64,000 nucleotides of DNA, from positions 372,001 through 436,000 of the forward strand of contig NZ_VCEK01000004.1 in assembly GCF_005862235.1 (NCBI RefSeq). The letters run 5' to 3'. Source of the stretch: Saccharomonospora piscinae (lineage in GTDB: Bacteria; Actinomycetota; Actinomycetes; Mycobacteriales; Pseudonocardiaceae). Within the stretch, counting starts at the first letter, position 1; every line of letters starts with the position of its first letter. The notes under the pieces were generated by a model. The model saw only the letters and a program-made list of their open reading frames with translations. It searched no databases and was not told the origin of the DNA. Position numbers and translations under genes: made by a program. Shown in pieces: positions 25,318 through 35,121 of this stretch.

Positions 25318-28300
25318 ATGTCGAACGCGGAGACACCCGCCGAGAACGCTGGCGGGACTACCGCCACACCCGCAGCTCGTGCCCTGGCCGATCTGCCGGA
25401 CAAGACCAGAGTCCACCAGCTCGCCAAGGTGCTCGGCACCAGCAGCAGGGAGGTCCTGGCCACGCTGGCCCAGCTCGGTCACACGGCCCGCAGCCCGCAG
25501 TCGGGTGTGGCGAGGGAGGTGGCACTCCGGGTGGCGGAAACCCTGGGTGCGACGGGCGCCGAGCAGGGCGGGCAACCGCAGGATCCCACGCCTGAGCCCG
25601 CCACCGGCGCGGAGCCCGAGTCACAGCCGGAGCCCGAGAAGTCGGAGCAACCGCCGGGTCAGAAGAAGCGGGCGCGCACCCGCGCGGAGCGGCCCGCCCG
25701 GCCTGCCGACCGCCAGCCTGAGCCGACGCAGGAGGCCGGGTCCGCCGAGCCGGCCGAGTCGCCCGGCGCGGCGCCGGTGTTCGCGGCGCCGTCCCCCCTC
25801 TTCCTGCCGCCGGATCCGGTGACAAAGCCGACCGCGCGCCCCGCCGCCGCGAAGGACGAGGACGGCGCGGGCGCACCCGACCAGGAGGTCGGCACCACCA
25901 CCACCACTAACACCGCCGACGGCGACGCCGGGCAGGACCGGAGCGGCGAGGACGATGACGGGTCCGACGGCGGGCGCCGCCGTCGTCGCCGGGGGCGTCG
26001 TGGCCGCGGCCGGGGCAAGGGCGGGGACGACACCGCCACCGACGAGCAGCAGGGCAAGCAGGCCGAGGCGACCCAGAGCGCGACCCAGAGCGACGAGAAG
26101 GCCGCGCCGGGTGAGGACGACTCGGGCGGGCAGCAGGAGGGTCAGGCCGCGAAGGACACGTCCGAGCAGGGCGGCTCCGGTGACAGCGATTCGGCCAGCA
26201 AGCGCCGCCGTCGCCGCCGTCGCCGCAAGAACGGTGACGAGGACGGGGCCGACAGCACGTCGTCGTCGGACGACCCGCCCAACACCGTGGTGCACGTACG
26301 GGACGGCAAGCAGGCGGACGAGAAGGCAGGCGAGAAGGCAGGCAAGGCCGAGGACGGCGTGCGCAGCGTGCGTGGGTCGACCCGGCTGGAGGCCAAGCGG
26401 CAGCGCCGTCGGGACGGCAGGGAGGCGGGCCGCCGCCGTGCGCCGATCCTGTCCGAGTCCGAGTTCCTGGCGCGCCGCGAGTCGGTCGATCGCACGATGG
26501 TGGTCGCGGAGCGCGGCGATTCCACCCAGATCGGCGTGCTGGAGGACGGCGTGCTGGTCGAGCACTTCGTCACGTCGGCGGGCAGCGGCTCGATCGTCGG
26601 CAACGTCTACCTCGGCCGGGTGCAGAACGTGCTGCCCTCGATGGAGGCCGCGTTCATCGACATCGGCCGTGGTCGCAACGCCGTGCTCTACGCCGGTGAG
26701 GTGGACTGGGACGCCGCCGGGCTGGAGGGCAAGGCGCGCAAGATCGAGCAGGCGCTGTCCACCGGTGACCACGTCCTGGTCCAGGCGACCAAGGACCCGG
26801 TCGGTCACAAGGGCGCGCGGTTGACCACGCAGATCTCGCTGCCCGGTCGATTTCTCGTGTACGTGCCCTCGGGCGGCGCGACCGGCATCTCCCGGAAGCT
26901 GCCCGAGAACGAGCGGCGCAGGCTCAAGGACATCCTCAAGCGCATCGTCCCCTCCGACGCGGGTGTGATCATCCGCACGGCCTCCGAGGGCGTCAGCGAG
27001 GACGAGCTCGACCGGGACGTGCGCAGGCTGAAGGCCCAGTGGGACGTCATCAAGGAGAAGGCCGACTCGGTCGGCAGCAAGAAGTCGGGCGCTCCCGCCC
27101 TGCTGTACGAGGAGCCGGACCTGCTGGTGAAGGTCGTGCGCGACCTGTTCACCGAGGACTTCGGCAAGCTGGAGATCCAGGGCGCCACCGCCTGGGAGAC
27201 GATCCACTCCTACGTCGAGCACGTCGCGCCCGACCTGGTGGATCGCGTGAAGCGCTACGTCGGTCAGGGTGACGTCTTCGCCGACCACCGCATCGACGAG
27301 CAGATGACGAAGGCACTCGATCGCAAGGTGTGGCTGCCCTCGGGCGGGTACCTCGTGATCGACCGCACCGAGGCCATGACGGTCATCGATGTCAACACCG
27401 GCAAGTTCACCGGATCGGGCGGCAATCTGGAGGAGACGGTCACCAGGAACAACCTGGAGTCCGCCGAGGAGATCGTGCGCCAGCTGCGCCTGCGTGACAT
27501 CGGCGGCATCATCGTGATCGACTTCATCGACATGGTGCTGGAGTCGAACCGCGAGCTGGTGCTGCGCAGGCTCACCGAGTGCCTCGGCCGCGACCGGACC
27601 CGCCACCAGGTCGCGGAGGTGACGTCACTGGGGCTGGTGCAGATGACCCGTAAGCGGGTCGGCACGGGGCTGCTGGAGGCGTTCTCCACCACCTGCGAAC
27701 ACTGCAAGGGCCGGGGCGTGCTCGTGTCGAGCGAGCCGCAGCGCGGTCACGGCCAGAACGGCCACGGTGGCCACAATGGCCACGGCGGCGGCGGTCAGGG
27801 CGGTGGCCAAGGCGGCCAGGGCGGCTCCCGGCGTGCGCGGAACAAGGCGAAGGCGGCGGAGCAGGAGGCGGCCAAGGCCGCCGAGGCGCCCGCGCCGACG
27901 CCCGAGCAGCGTGAGTCGGCGGTGTCGGCCGTGCAGGCCGTGGCCAACGCGTCCAAGGTGACGAACAAGGCCACCGACGCGGAGCCGGAGGCTGATCGGC
28001 CGAGCGAGGACACGCCTACCCGGTCGAGGGGACGGCAGCGCGTCACCCGCGAGACGTCCCCACCCGCCAAGCAGCGCAAGCGGGCCGACGCCGCGCCCAC
28101 CGAGAAGCGGGAGGACGCTCCCGCTCCGCCCGCTCCTGCGGCGGAGCCCGCTCCGGCGGAGTCCACTCCTGCCGCTCCGGTTGCCCCCGCCGCTCCGGCC
28201 GAGCCGGCCGCTCCGGCTGCGTCGGCGGTGTCGGCCGAGCCGGCCGAGTCGGCTGCCCCGGTGCCCGCGACGCGGACCGCGACCCGGCGGCCCCGGCGGG

Positions 28301-28362
28301 CCGCCAGCAGGCCGGCGGGTCCGCCCGTGTCGGCACAGGACAACGGCGTGGCGGGCCACTGA
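25318..28362 (+). CDS. rne: Ribonuclease E/G family endoribonuclease
   Basis: 1014 aa; RNA-processing and decay endonuclease. Residues about 20-75 look like an IF2_N-type helical module (RVHQLAKVLGTSSREVLATL). A charged disordered region runs to about 370 with Arg-rich patches. The catalytic core follows: S1 domain (GNVYLGRVQNVLPSMEAAFIDIG), metal-binding Asp in VIDVNTGKF (about 691) and VIDFIDM (about 734), and the Zn-link CEHC (about 792). The C-terminal 210 residues are Gly/His-rich then Ala/Pro-rich and disordered. This core-in-the-middle layout is normal for actinobacterial RNase E. ATG 25318 follows GGAGGAG. Confidence 0.95.
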   Translation: MSNAETPAENAGGTTATPAARALADLPDKTRVHQLAKVLGTSSREVLATLAQLGHTARSPQSGVAREVALRVAETLGATGAEQGGQPQDPTPEPATGAEPESQPEPEKSEQPPGQKKRARTRAERPARPADRQPEPTQEAGSAEPAESPGAAPVFAAPSPLFLPPDPVTKPTARPAAAKDEDGAGAPDQEVGTTTTTNTADGDAGQDRSGEDDDGSDGGRRRRRRGRRGRGRGKGGDDTATDEQQGKQAEATQSATQSDEKAAPGEDDSGGQQEGQAAKDTSEQGGSGDSDSASKRRRRRRRRKNGDEDGADSTSSSDDPPNTVVHVRDGKQADEKAGEKAGKAEDGVRSVRGSTRLEAKRQRRRDGREAGRRRAPILSESEFLARRESVDRTMVVAERGDSTQIGVLEDGVLVEHFVTSAGSGSIVGNVYLGRVQNVLPSMEAAFIDIGRGRNAVLYAGEVDWDAAGLEGKARKIEQALSTGDHVLVQATKDPVGHKGARLTTQISLPGRFLVYVPSGGATGISRKLPENERRRLKDILKRIVPSDAGVIIRTASEGVSEDELDRDVRRLKAQWDVIKEKADSVGSKKSGAPALLYEEPDLLVKVVRDLFTEDFGKLEIQGATAWETIHSYVEHVAPDLVDRVKRYVGQGDVFADHRIDEQMTKALDRKVWLPSGGYLVIDRTEAMTVIDVNTGKFTGSGGNLEETVTRNNLESAEEIVRQLRLRDIGGIIVIDFIDMVLESNRELVLRRLTECLGRDRTRHQVAEVTSLGLVQMTRKRVGTGLLEAFSTTCEHCKGRGVLVSSEPQRGHGQNGHGGHNGHGGGGQGGGQGGQGGSRRARNKAKAAEQEAAKAAEAPAPTPEQRESAVSAVQAVANASKVTNKATDAEPEADRPSEDTPTRSRGRQRVTRETSPPAKQRKRADAAPTEKREDAPAPPAPAAEPAPAESTPAAPVAPAAPAEPAAPAASAVSAEPAESAAPVPATRTATRRPRRAASRPAGPPVSAQDNGVAGH

Positions 28363-28503
28363 GCGGACCGGCGCGGAACCCGGTGGTGGGAACGACCCCG
28401 GTGCGCCGCGCCGGGAACCGACTCAGTACCCTGTAAGGCGGCCCGCGCCCACGGCGGGTCGTCGCAGCCCCAAACCAAGTAGTCGAGTAATCAGGAGACT
28501 TCC

Positions 28504-28818
28504 GTGTCGGCGTATGCAGTCGTCAAGACCGGCGGCAAGCAGTACAAGGTCGCCGTCGGCGATGTCGTCGAGGTCGAGAAGCTCGACGGCGAGCCGGGCA
28601 CCGAGCACACCCTTCCCGCCGTGATGGTGGTCGACGACGGCAAGGTCACGACGGGCGCCGACGCGCTGGCGAAGGTCTCGGTCACGGGCAAGGTCGTCGA
28701 GCAGACCAAGGGCCCGAAGATCCGCATCCACAAGTTCAAGAACAAGACCGGCTACCACAAGCGGCAGGGTCACCGGCAGCAGCTGACCCGCCTTGAGGTC
28801 ACCGGCATCAACAAGTAA
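28504..28818 (+). CDS. rplU: 50S ribosomal protein L21
   Basis: 104 aa, normal length; binds 23S rRNA in the large subunit. Typical N-terminus [17 protein letters not shown] and C-terminal RRQGHRQ-type motif ([10 protein letters not shown]). The GTG at 28504 has AGGAG about 7 nt upstream. It is followed by rpmA after 15 bp and both share a strong terminator. Confidence 0.98.
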   Translation: MSAYAVVKTGGKQYKVAVGDVVEVEKLDGEPGTEHTLPAVMVVDDGKVTTGADALAKVSVTGKVVEQTKGPKIRIHKFKNKTGYHKRQGHRQQLTRLEVTGINK

Positions 28819-28833
28819 GGAACCTGACCAGCC

Positions 28834-29091
28834 ATGGCACACAAGAAGGGCGCGTCCAGCTCTCGGAACGGCCGTGACTCCAACCCGAAGTACCTCGGCG
28901 TCAAGCGGTTTGGCGGTCAGGTCGTCAAGTCGGGCGAGATCCTCGTTCGGCAGCGCGGCACGAAGTTCCACCCCGGCGTGAACGTCGGCCGTGGCGGCGA
29001 CGACACCTTGTTCGCGCTGGCGGCGGGCTCGGTGGAGTTCGGCACGAAGCGTGGCCGCAAGACGGTCAACATCGTGTCGGCCGAGGCCTGA
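28834..29091 (+). CDS. rpmA: 50S ribosomal protein L27
   Basis: 85 aa, normal length; its N-terminus reaches the peptidyl-transferase centre. Sequence [19 protein letters not shown] shows no N-terminal extension of the kind cleaved in Firmicutes. Co-transcribed with rplU. Confidence 0.98.
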   Translation: MAHKKGASSSRNGRDSNPKYLGVKRFGGQVVKSGEILVRQRGTKFHPGVNVGRGGDDTLFALAAGSVEFGTKRGRKTVNIVSAEA

Positions 29092-29119
29092 CCGGCCCGG
29101 ACGGCACACGCTACTCACA

Positions 29120-29168
29120 ACGAGGGACGGGCCCGGAACACATCCGGCCCCGTCCCTCGTTTTGTTGT
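29120..29168 (+). terminator. Strong intrinsic terminator after rplU-rpmA
   Basis: ACGAGGGACGGG (29120-29131) pairs with CCCGTCCCTCGT (around 29149-29160), an inner CCGG/CCGG extends the stem, and TTTTGTTGT follows. It is the only clear stem plus T-run terminator in the window and separates the ribosomal genes from obgE. Confidence 0.9.
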
Positions 29169-29205
29169 GACAGGTGGACCCGGTGGTCCTGAGGAAGGCG
29201 GCACG

Positions 29206-30690
29206 ATGGCATCCCGGTTCGTGGATCGCGCGGTGATTCATGTCGCCGCGGGCGACGGGGGCAACGGTTGCGCGTCGGTGCACCGCGAGAAGTTCAAGCC
29301 CCTCGGCGGCCCCGACGGCGGCAACGGCGGGCACGGCGGTGACGTGGTGCTGGTCGTGGATCCCGGGGTCCACACACTGCTGGACTTTCACTTCCGGCCG
29401 CACGCGCGTGGCGGCAGCGGTAAGCAGGGCCAGGGTGGGCACCGCAGCGGCGCGGCAGGGGACACGCTGGAGATGCGCGTTCCCGACGGGACCGTGGTGC
29501 TCACCGAGGACGGCGAGGTGCTGGCCGACCTGATGGGCGCGGGGACGCGGTTCGTGGCCGCACAGGGCGGCCGGGGCGGGCTCGGTAACGCCGCGCTGGC
29601 CTCGCGAGCGCGCAAGGCCCCCGGTTTCGCGTTGCTGGGCGAGCCCGGCGAGGAACGTGACCTGGTACTGGAGCTGCGCTCCGTCGCCGATGTCGGCCTG
29701 CTCGGATTCCCCTCGGCAGGCAAGTCGTCGCTGATCTCGGTGTTGTCGGCGGCCAAACCCAAGATCGCCGACTACCCCTTCACGACGCTGGTGCCCAATC
29801 TGGGTGTGGTCAGCGCGGGCGACCTCGTGTTCACCATGGCCGACGTTCCCGGCCTGATCCCCGGCGCGAGCGAGGGCAAGGGGTTGGGGCTGGACTTCCT
29901 GCGGCACATCGAGCGCTGTGCCGTGCTCGTGCACGTGGTGGACTGTGCGACCTACGAGCCGGGCCGCGATCCCGTGTCGGACATCGACGCGCTGGAGGAC
30001 GAACTGGCCCGGTATACGCCCGCGCTCGGAGGCGAGCTGGCCTCGCGGCCCAGGGTCGTGGTGCTCAACAAGCTGGACGTGCCCGACGCCGCCGAGCTGG
30101 CGGAACTCGTGCGGCCGGACCTCGAAGCGCGAGGCTGGCGGGTGTTCGAGGTGTCCACGGTGGCGCACCGAGGACTGCGGGAGCTGACCTACGCGCTGGG
30201 TGAGATCGTCGAGGCCCACCGTGCCGCCCAGCCGCCGCCCACGCCGGCCAAGGTCGTGGTGACGCCGAAGGCGGTGGACGACGGCGGGTTCACGGTGGAG
30301 GCCGATCCCGACGAGGACGGCGCCTTCGTGGTGCGCGGGCCCAAGCCGGAACGCTGGGTGCGGCAGACGAACTTCGCCAACGACGAGGCCGTCGGTTACC
30401 TCGCCGACCGCCTGCACCGGCTGGGTGTCGAGGAGAAGCTGGCGAAGGCGGGCGCGACGCCGGGGTGCCCGGTCACCATCGGTGGCGTCACCTTCGACTG
30501 GGAGCCCTCCACCCCCGGCGTGGTCGGCACCCTCGCGGGCCGGGGCAGCGATCCCCGGCTGGCGGAGCAGGGCCGGGTGACCGCGGCCGAACGCAAGGAG
30601 GCGCGGCGGCTGCGCCGGGAGGGCACCGGAGACGTCGACGTGTCGGGGGAGCCCGGTGATCCCGGTACGTCCGGGAACGCCGATGAGTGA
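29206..30690 (+). CDS. obgE: GTPase Obg/CgtA
   Basis: 494 aa. The Gly-rich Obg fold (about 1-160), G domain with [11 protein letters not shown] (G1), DVPGLIPGA (G3) and NKLD (G4), and a C-terminal OCT domain (about 340-425) are all visible. It assists 50S assembly and stress signalling. The ATG at 29206 follows AGGAAGG; an upstream in-frame codon at 29167 lies inside the terminator tail. The stop overlaps the proB start. Confidence 0.97.
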   Translation: MASRFVDRAVIHVAAGDGGNGCASVHREKFKPLGGPDGGNGGHGGDVVLVVDPGVHTLLDFHFRPHARGGSGKQGQGGHRSGAAGDTLEMRVPDGTVVLTEDGEVLADLMGAGTRFVAAQGGRGGLGNAALASRARKAPGFALLGEPGEERDLVLELRSVADVGLLGFPSAGKSSLISVLSAAKPKIADYPFTTLVPNLGVVSAGDLVFTMADVPGLIPGASEGKGLGLDFLRHIERCAVLVHVVDCATYEPGRDPVSDIDALEDELARYTPALGGELASRPRVVVLNKLDVPDAAELAELVRPDLEARGWRVFEVSTVAHRGLRELTYALGEIVEAHRAAQPPPTPAKVVVTPKAVDDGGFTVEADPDEDGAFVVRGPKPERWVRQTNFANDEAVGYLADRLHRLGVEEKLAKAGATPGCPVTIGGVTFDWEPSTPGVVGTLAGRGSDPRLAEQGRVTAAERKEARRLRREGTGDVDVSGEPGDPGTSGNADE

Positions 30691-31792
30691 GGTCCGGCGT
30701 CGCCTCGCCGGGGCGGAGCGGCTCGTCGTCAAGGTGGGATCGTCGGCGCTGACCACGGCGGGAAGCGGACTCGACGTCGAGCGTCTCGACTCGCTGGTGG
30801 ACGCGGTCGTCGGCCGGGTGAGGCGGGGTACGCAGATTGTGCTCGTGTCTTCGGGTGCCATCGGCGCGGGACTTGCCCCGCTGTCGATCAGCGCCCGGCC
30901 CAGGGACCTCGCGACCCAGCAGGCCGCCGCGAGTGTCGGTCAGCTCGCGCTGGCGCACGCGTACGCCGAGTCGTTCGGCCGCTATGCCCTGACGGTGGGA
31001 CAGGTGCTGCTGACCTCCGACGACGTGGTGCGCCGCGCGCACTACCGCAACGCGCAGCGCACGTTCTCGCGGTTGCTGACGCTGGGCGCGGTGCCCGTGG
31101 TGAACGAGAACGACACCGTGGCCACCGAGGAGATCCGGTTCGGCGACAACGATCGGCTCGCGTCGCTGGTGGCCCATCTGATCGGCGCGGAGGGGCTCAT
31201 TCTGCTGTCCGATGTGGACGCGCTGTACGACGGTGATCCCCGCGCGGGCGGGACCCGGCGGATCGCGGAGGTCCGTTCCGAGTCGGACCTGGCGGGCCTG
31301 GCCGTCGGCAGGTCCAGCTCGGGGCTCGGCACGGGCGGGATGATGTCCAAGGTGGCCGCCGCGCGGACCGCGGCGGCGGCGGGCATTCCCGCGCTCATCG
31401 CGTCGGCGGGCGAGGCGCCGTGCGCGCTCGGCGACGCGGCGGTCGGTACCGCGTTCACTCACGCGGCCACCCGGATGTCGGCCCGCCGGTTCTGGCTCGG
31501 GTACGCGGCGGGCTCGCACGGTCGCCTGCATCTGGACGACGGCGCGGTGGCGGCCGTGGTGGGGCGGCGGCGTTCCCTGCTCGCCGCCGGGGTCACCGGC
31601 GTCGACGGCGACTTCCAGGCCGGTGATGTGGTGGACCTGGTCGACCCGTCGCAAGCCGTGGTCGCGCGCGGGGTGGTGGCCTACGACGTCACCGAACTGC
31701 CCGACCTCATCGGCCGCTCGACCCGGGACCTTCCACCCGACCAGCGGCGCGAGGTGGTCCATGCGGACGACCTGGCGCCCCTGCCTCACTGA
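30683..31792 (+). CDS. proB: Glutamate 5-kinase
   Basis: 369 aa. First step of proline synthesis (glutamate plus ATP to glutamyl phosphate). The amino-acid-kinase domain shows [24 protein letters not shown] and [10 protein letters not shown]; a C-terminal PUA domain covers about 275-365. The ATG at 30683 overlaps the end of obgE by 8 bp. The gene for the next enzyme (proA) is not in the window. The stop codon touches repeat array B. Confidence 0.96.
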   Translation: MSEVRRRLAGAERLVVKVGSSALTTAGSGLDVERLDSLVDAVVGRVRRGTQIVLVSSGAIGAGLAPLSISARPRDLATQQAAASVGQLALAHAYAESFGRYALTVGQVLLTSDDVVRRAHYRNAQRTFSRLLTLGAVPVVNENDTVATEEIRFGDNDRLASLVAHLIGAEGLILLSDVDALYDGDPRAGGTRRIAEVRSESDLAGLAVGRSSSGLGTGGMMSKVAAARTAAAAGIPALIASAGEAPCALGDAAVGTAFTHAATRMSARRFWLGYAAGSHGRLHLDDGAVAAVVGRRRSLLAAGVTGVDGDFQAGDVVDLVDPSQAVVARGVVAYDVTELPDLIGRSTRDLPPDQRREVVHADDLAPLPH

Positions 31793-31853
31793 CACCGTGT
31801 CCGCAGCCTGCGTAGCCGTGTCCGCAGGTTCTGTAGCCGTGTCCGCACTTCTC
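31791..31853 (+). repeat. 21-bp tandem repeat array B (3 units)
   Basis: Units at 31791, 31812 and 31833, each containing CCGTGTCCGCA; units 2 and 3 begin with GTAG and a further GTAG follows. The first unit begins within the proB stop codon (31790-31792). Same family as arrays A and C. Confidence 0.93.
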
Positions 31854-31869
31854 GTAGGCCGAAATCAGG

Positions 31870-31898
31870 TGGAGCCGTCCCGCCGCGTGGGCTAGGCT
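31870..31898 (+). promoter_or_regulatory. Promoter of the exporter leader peptide
   Basis: TAGGCT (31893-31898) with a weak -35-like TGGAGC 17 nt upstream. Transcription would begin at about the GTG of the leader peptide at 31905. Confidence 0.5.
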
Positions 31899-31904
31899 GC
31901 CCGT

Positions 31905-31934
31905 GTGTCCAGCCCTGAGGCGTCCAGACCCTGA
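31905..31934 (+). CDS. Nine-residue leader peptide of the chloramphenicol-type exporter
   Basis: GTG followed by codons for SSPEASRP and TGA; leaderless start 7 nt after the -10 box. Its stop codon touches the 5' arm of the following hairpin. This layout matches ribosome-stalling attenuators known before Cmx/Cmr/CmlR-type exporters, where a drug-stalled ribosome on the leader opens the hairpin. Confidence 0.65.
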   Translation: MSSPEASRP

Positions 31935-31955
31935 CCACCGGTCGTCATCGGTGGT
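31934..31955 (+). promoter_or_regulatory. Attenuator hairpin
   Basis: ACCACCG (31934-31940) and CGGTGGT (31949-31955) form a perfect 7-bp stem with an 8-nt loop, followed by GCTTTGTCCC. Because the 5' arm begins at the leader stop codon, a ribosome stalled near the end of the leader would prevent folding. Confidence 0.6.
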
Positions 31956-32113
31956 GCTTTGTCCCGGTAGGTGAGTGCGCGTGTTGTCGTCCGCGCACGC
32001 CGCCCGCCGTGGCTCCCCGCGGCGACCGTGTCCGGTCGTTGTCCTTTTCCCGGTGATCGCCGCGCCGTCGCGCCGGTGATCATCGCGTTTTCCGACGCCG
32101 CGTGGAGTGTGTC

Positions 32114-33328
32114 GTGCCTGTTGTGCTGTACCTGCTCGGGTTGGCCGTGTTCGCCCAGGGAACGTCCGAGTTCATGTTGTCCGGCCTCGTCGTGGCCATC
32201 GCCGACGACCTCGCCGTCTCCGTGCCCACCGCGGGCCTGCTGACCTCGGCTTTCGCCGTCGGGATGGTCGTCGGGGCGCCGTCGATGGCGGTGTTGAGCT
32301 CGCGGTGGTCCCGCCGCCGTGCCCTGCTGTTCTTCCTGGGAACCTTCACCGCCGTCCACGTGCTCGGGGCGATGAGTGCTCACTTCGCGGTGCTGCTGGC
32401 CACGAGGGTGGTCGGCGCGCTGGCGAACGCCGGGTTCCTCGCGGTCGCCCTGGCCGCCACGGCGACTCTGGTGCCGCAGCGGTCTCGGGCGCGCGCGACG
32501 GCGGTCCTGCTCGCCGGGGTGACGCTCGCGTGCGTGGTGGGAGTGCCCGCGGGTGCGGTCCTGGGCCAGCTCTGGGGCTGGCGCGCGGCGTTCTGGGCCG
32601 TGGCGGCTCTCGCCCTCCCTGCTCTCGTGGCGATCGCGTGGGCCGTCCCGCACCAGGACCCCGGTGCGTCCCGGCCGAACGTCCGCGCCGAGTGGGCCGC
32701 GTCCCGGAACCCGGACCTGGTGCTCACGCTGCTGGCCGGTGCGTTCGTCAACGCCGCCACCTTCGCGACGTTCACGTATCTCGGCCCGGTGGCGACCTCC
32801 GCGACCGGGTTGCCCGCCGCGTCGGTGCCCGCCGTACTCGCGCTGTTCGGTGCGGGCTCGTTCGTGGGCGTCACGGTCGCGGGCCGGATCGCCGACGCAC
32901 GACCCGCCGTCGTATTGCTGGGCGGCGGGCCGCTCCTGATCGTGGGATGGGCTGTGTTCGCGATGGTGGCGTCCCAGCCGGCGATCACACTGGCACTGGT
33001 GTTCGTCCAGGGCGCGCTCTCGTTCGCGGTCGGCTCGACGCTGATCGCCAGGGCACTGTCGGTGGCACCAGGAGCGCCGACGCTGGGCGGAGGGCTGGCC
33101 ACGGCCGCGCTCAACGTCGGTGCGGCGGCGGGACCGTGGCTCGGTGGGGTCGCGCTCGCGGGTGGTGGCGACGCCCGGTCACCGTTGTGGGCGAGCGCGG
33201 CGCTGGCGGCACTCGGCGTCCTGTTCACCGCGACCGCACTGTGGCGCGGTGCCGCCCGCAGCGGTGTCCCGCACGCTGCGCTCACGCGGGCACGCGGCTC
33301 GTGGAGTGAGCGGTCCCGTCGGCGGTGA
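32114..33328 (+). CDS. MFS drug exporter, Cmx/CmrA/CmlR chloramphenicol-resistance type
   Basis: 404 aa, 12 predicted membrane helices. Strongly like the actinobacterial chloramphenicol exporters: VFAQGTSEFMLSGL, SVPTAGLLTSAFAVGMVVGAP, RVVGALANAGFLAVAL, VVGVPAGAVLGQLWGWRAAFW, ALSFAVGSTLI. A GTG at 32114 gives the family N-terminus MPVVLYLLGLAVFAQ and has GGAG 6 nt upstream; an in-frame GTG at 32102 is less likely. About 160 nt separate it from the attenuator hairpin. Expression is probably induced by ribosome-targeting drugs. Confidence 0.9.
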   Translation: MPVVLYLLGLAVFAQGTSEFMLSGLVVAIADDLAVSVPTAGLLTSAFAVGMVVGAPSMAVLSSRWSRRRALLFFLGTFTAVHVLGAMSAHFAVLLATRVVGALANAGFLAVALAATATLVPQRSRARATAVLLAGVTLACVVGVPAGAVLGQLWGWRAAFWAVAALALPALVAIAWAVPHQDPGASRPNVRAEWAASRNPDLVLTLLAGAFVNAATFATFTYLGPVATSATGLPAASVPAVLALFGAGSFVGVTVAGRIADARPAVVLLGGGPLLIVGWAVFAMVASQPAITLALVFVQGALSFAVGSTLIARALSVAPGAPTLGGGLATAALNVGAAAGPWLGGVALAGGGDARSPLWASAALAALGVLFTATALWRGAARSGVPHAALTRARGSWSERSRRR

Positions 33329-33425
33329 ACTGCACCACAACCGAGGTGGGGCGGGAAAGGTCTCGACCACTGCGGGGGTTGGACTCGGACAGGTCGCCGG
33401 GACGCCGGTGCCGCCGTGCAGCGTT

Positions 33426-33431
33426 TAAGGT
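33426..33431 (+). promoter_or_regulatory. -10 box, leaderless start of nadD
   Basis: TAAGGT ends 8 nt before the ATG at 33440. Confidence 0.4.
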
Positions 33432-33439
33432 GGGTTGTC

Positions 33440-34036
33440 ATGTCTCCACGCCGTCTCGGGGTGATGGGCGGAACCTTCGATCCCGTCCATCACGGACACC
33501 TCGTCGCCGCCAGCGAGGTGCAGCATCGCTTCGGGCTGGACGAGGTCATCTTCGTGCCCACGGGGCAGCCGTGGCAGAAGGTCGGGCGGGACGTCTCGCA
33601 GGCCGAGGACCGCTACCTCATGACCGTGATCGCGACGGCGTCCAATCCGGTGTTCTCCGTCAGCAGGGTCGACATCGACCGGGGCGGGCAGACGTACACC
33701 GTGGACACGCTGCGCGACCTGCGGACGCAGTATCCCGACGACGAGCTGTTCTTCATCACGGGTGCCGACGCGCTGGAACAGATCCTCACCTGGCGTGATG
33801 CCGACGAATTGTTCACCCTCGCGCACTTCATCGGTGTCACCAGACCGGGTTACCGGTTGGACGGCCACCATCTTCCCGAGGGCAAGGTGAGCCTGGTGGA
33901 GGTCACCGCGATGGCGATCTCGTCCACCGGATGCCGCGACCGGGTCCGGGAGGGCGCACCCGTCTGGTACCTGGTTCCGGACGGCGTGGTGCGCTACATC
34001 AGCAAGCGGGGACTGTACCTGCGTGATTCGGGCTGA
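33440..34036 (+). CDS. nadD: Nicotinate-nucleotide adenylyltransferase
   Basis: 198 aa. Joins nicotinate mononucleotide and ATP to deamido-NAD. Motifs: [11 protein letters not shown] (HHGH at 17-20) and C-terminal ISSTGCR. The ATG at 33440 is used because it starts at the family N-terminus ([12 protein letters not shown]). nadD, rsfS and gpgP are in the same order as in M. tuberculosis (Rv2421c-Rv2419c). Confidence 0.97.
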   Translation: MSPRRLGVMGGTFDPVHHGHLVAASEVQHRFGLDEVIFVPTGQPWQKVGRDVSQAEDRYLMTVIATASNPVFSVSRVDIDRGGQTYTVDTLRDLRTQYPDDELFFITGADALEQILTWRDADELFTLAHFIGVTRPGYRLDGHHLPEGKVSLVEVTAMAISSTGCRDRVREGAPVWYLVPDGVVRYISKRGLYLRDSG

Positions 34037-34108
34037 CCTGCGGCGTCACCTCGTTTCGGCGCTCCGGGTACGCTTTTTCGGCATACGTTCCACCGAGTAA
34101 GGAGTACC

Positions 34109-34513
34109 GTGGCAGCGACGGCCGAAGCCCGAGACCTCGCGACCGCGGCCGCGCACGCGGCGGCGGACAAGAAGGCGACCAACGTGGTGCTGCTGGACGT
34201 CTCGGACCGTCTGGTGATCACCGACGTGTTCGTGATCGCGTCGGCACCCAACGAGCGCCAGGTCGGCGCCATCGTCGACAACATCGAGGAGAAGCTGCGC
34301 GGCGCCGGGCACAAGCCGGTGCGCAGGGAGGGCACGCGCGAGGGCCGCTGGGTGCTGATCGACTACGTCGACGTCGTCGTGCATGTCCAGCACGAGGAGG
34401 AGCGCTCCTTCTACGGTCTCGAACGGCTGTGGAAGGACTGTCCCCGCATCGAGGTGGACGGCCTGGAGCCCGGTGCGGACACCGGGGCCGACCGGGAAAC
34501 GGACACGCCGTGA
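34109..34513 (+). CDS. rsfS: Ribosomal silencing factor RsfS
   Basis: 134 aa, DUF143/Iojap family. Binds L14 and blocks joining of ribosomal subunits under nutrient limitation. Typical core: DVSDRLVITDVFVIASAPNERQVGAIVDNIEE and GRWVLIDYVDVVVHVQHEEERSFYGLERLW. The GTG at 34109 has AAGGAG 8 nt upstream; TACGCT at about 34068 may be its -10 box. Its stop overlaps the gpgP start (GTGA). Confidence 0.97.
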   Translation: MAATAEARDLATAAAHAAADKKATNVVLLDVSDRLVITDVFVIASAPNERQVGAIVDNIEEKLRGAGHKPVRREGTREGRWVLIDYVDVVVHVQHEEERSFYGLERLWKDCPRIEVDGLEPGADTGADRETDTP

Positions 34514-35121
34514 CACTGAGACGGCTCGTGCTGTGGCGGCACGGGGAGACCGACTACAACGCCGCGGGCCGGATGCAGGGCCAGCTCGACTCGGCGTTGA
34601 CCGAGGTCGGCTGGAAGCAGGCACGGTTCGCCGCTCCCGCGCTGGCGCGCTTCGAACCGGATCTCGTCATCGCCTCCGACCTGCGCAGGGCCACCGACAC
34701 CGCCACGGTGCTGACGACGGCGTTCGACCTGCCGTTGCGGTTGGACAAGCGCCTTCGGGAGACGCATCTGGGTGAGTGGCAGGGGTTGACCGGCGCTGCC
34801 ATCGACGAGCGCGCCCCCGGGGAGCGCGAACACTGGCGGTTCGACGTCACGTGGGCGCCCCCGGGTGGTGAGTCGCGGCTGGAAGTGGCGGAACGCGCCC
34901 AGGAGGTCGTGGCCGACCTTCTCCACGGCGACGAACGGGTCGACACGGCGCTGTTCGCCGCGCACGGCGGCCTCATCCTCGCGTTGACGGCACGCCTGCT
35001 GCGGCTTCCGGTCGAGCTGTGGCCGTCACTCGGCGGCATCGGCAACTGTCACTGGGTGGATCTGGTGCTGCACGACGACGCCTGGCGGCTGAGGGCCTAC
35101 AACGCGGGAATCACCGGGTGA
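34510..35121 (+). CDS. gpgP: Histidine phosphatase, probable glucosyl-3-phosphoglycerate phosphatase GpgP
   Basis: 203 aa with the phosphoglycerate-mutase fold: catalytic RHGE (Arg10, His11) and second His in AAHGG. By position after nadD-rsfS it corresponds to mycobacterial Rv2419c, which dephosphorylates glucosyl-3-phosphoglycerate in methylglucose lipopolysaccharide synthesis. Members of this fold are hard to tell apart by sequence, so the specificity rests on gene order. The GTG at 34510 overlaps rsfS, and the stop overlaps the next start. Confidence 0.85.
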   Translation: MTLRRLVLWRHGETDYNAAGRMQGQLDSALTEVGWKQARFAAPALARFEPDLVIASDLRRATDTATVLTTAFDLPLRLDKRLRETHLGEWQGLTGAAIDERAPGEREHWRFDVTWAPPGGESRLEVAERAQEVVADLLHGDERVDTALFAAHGGLILALTARLLRLPVELWPSLGGIGNCHWVDLVLHDDAWRLRAYNAGITG

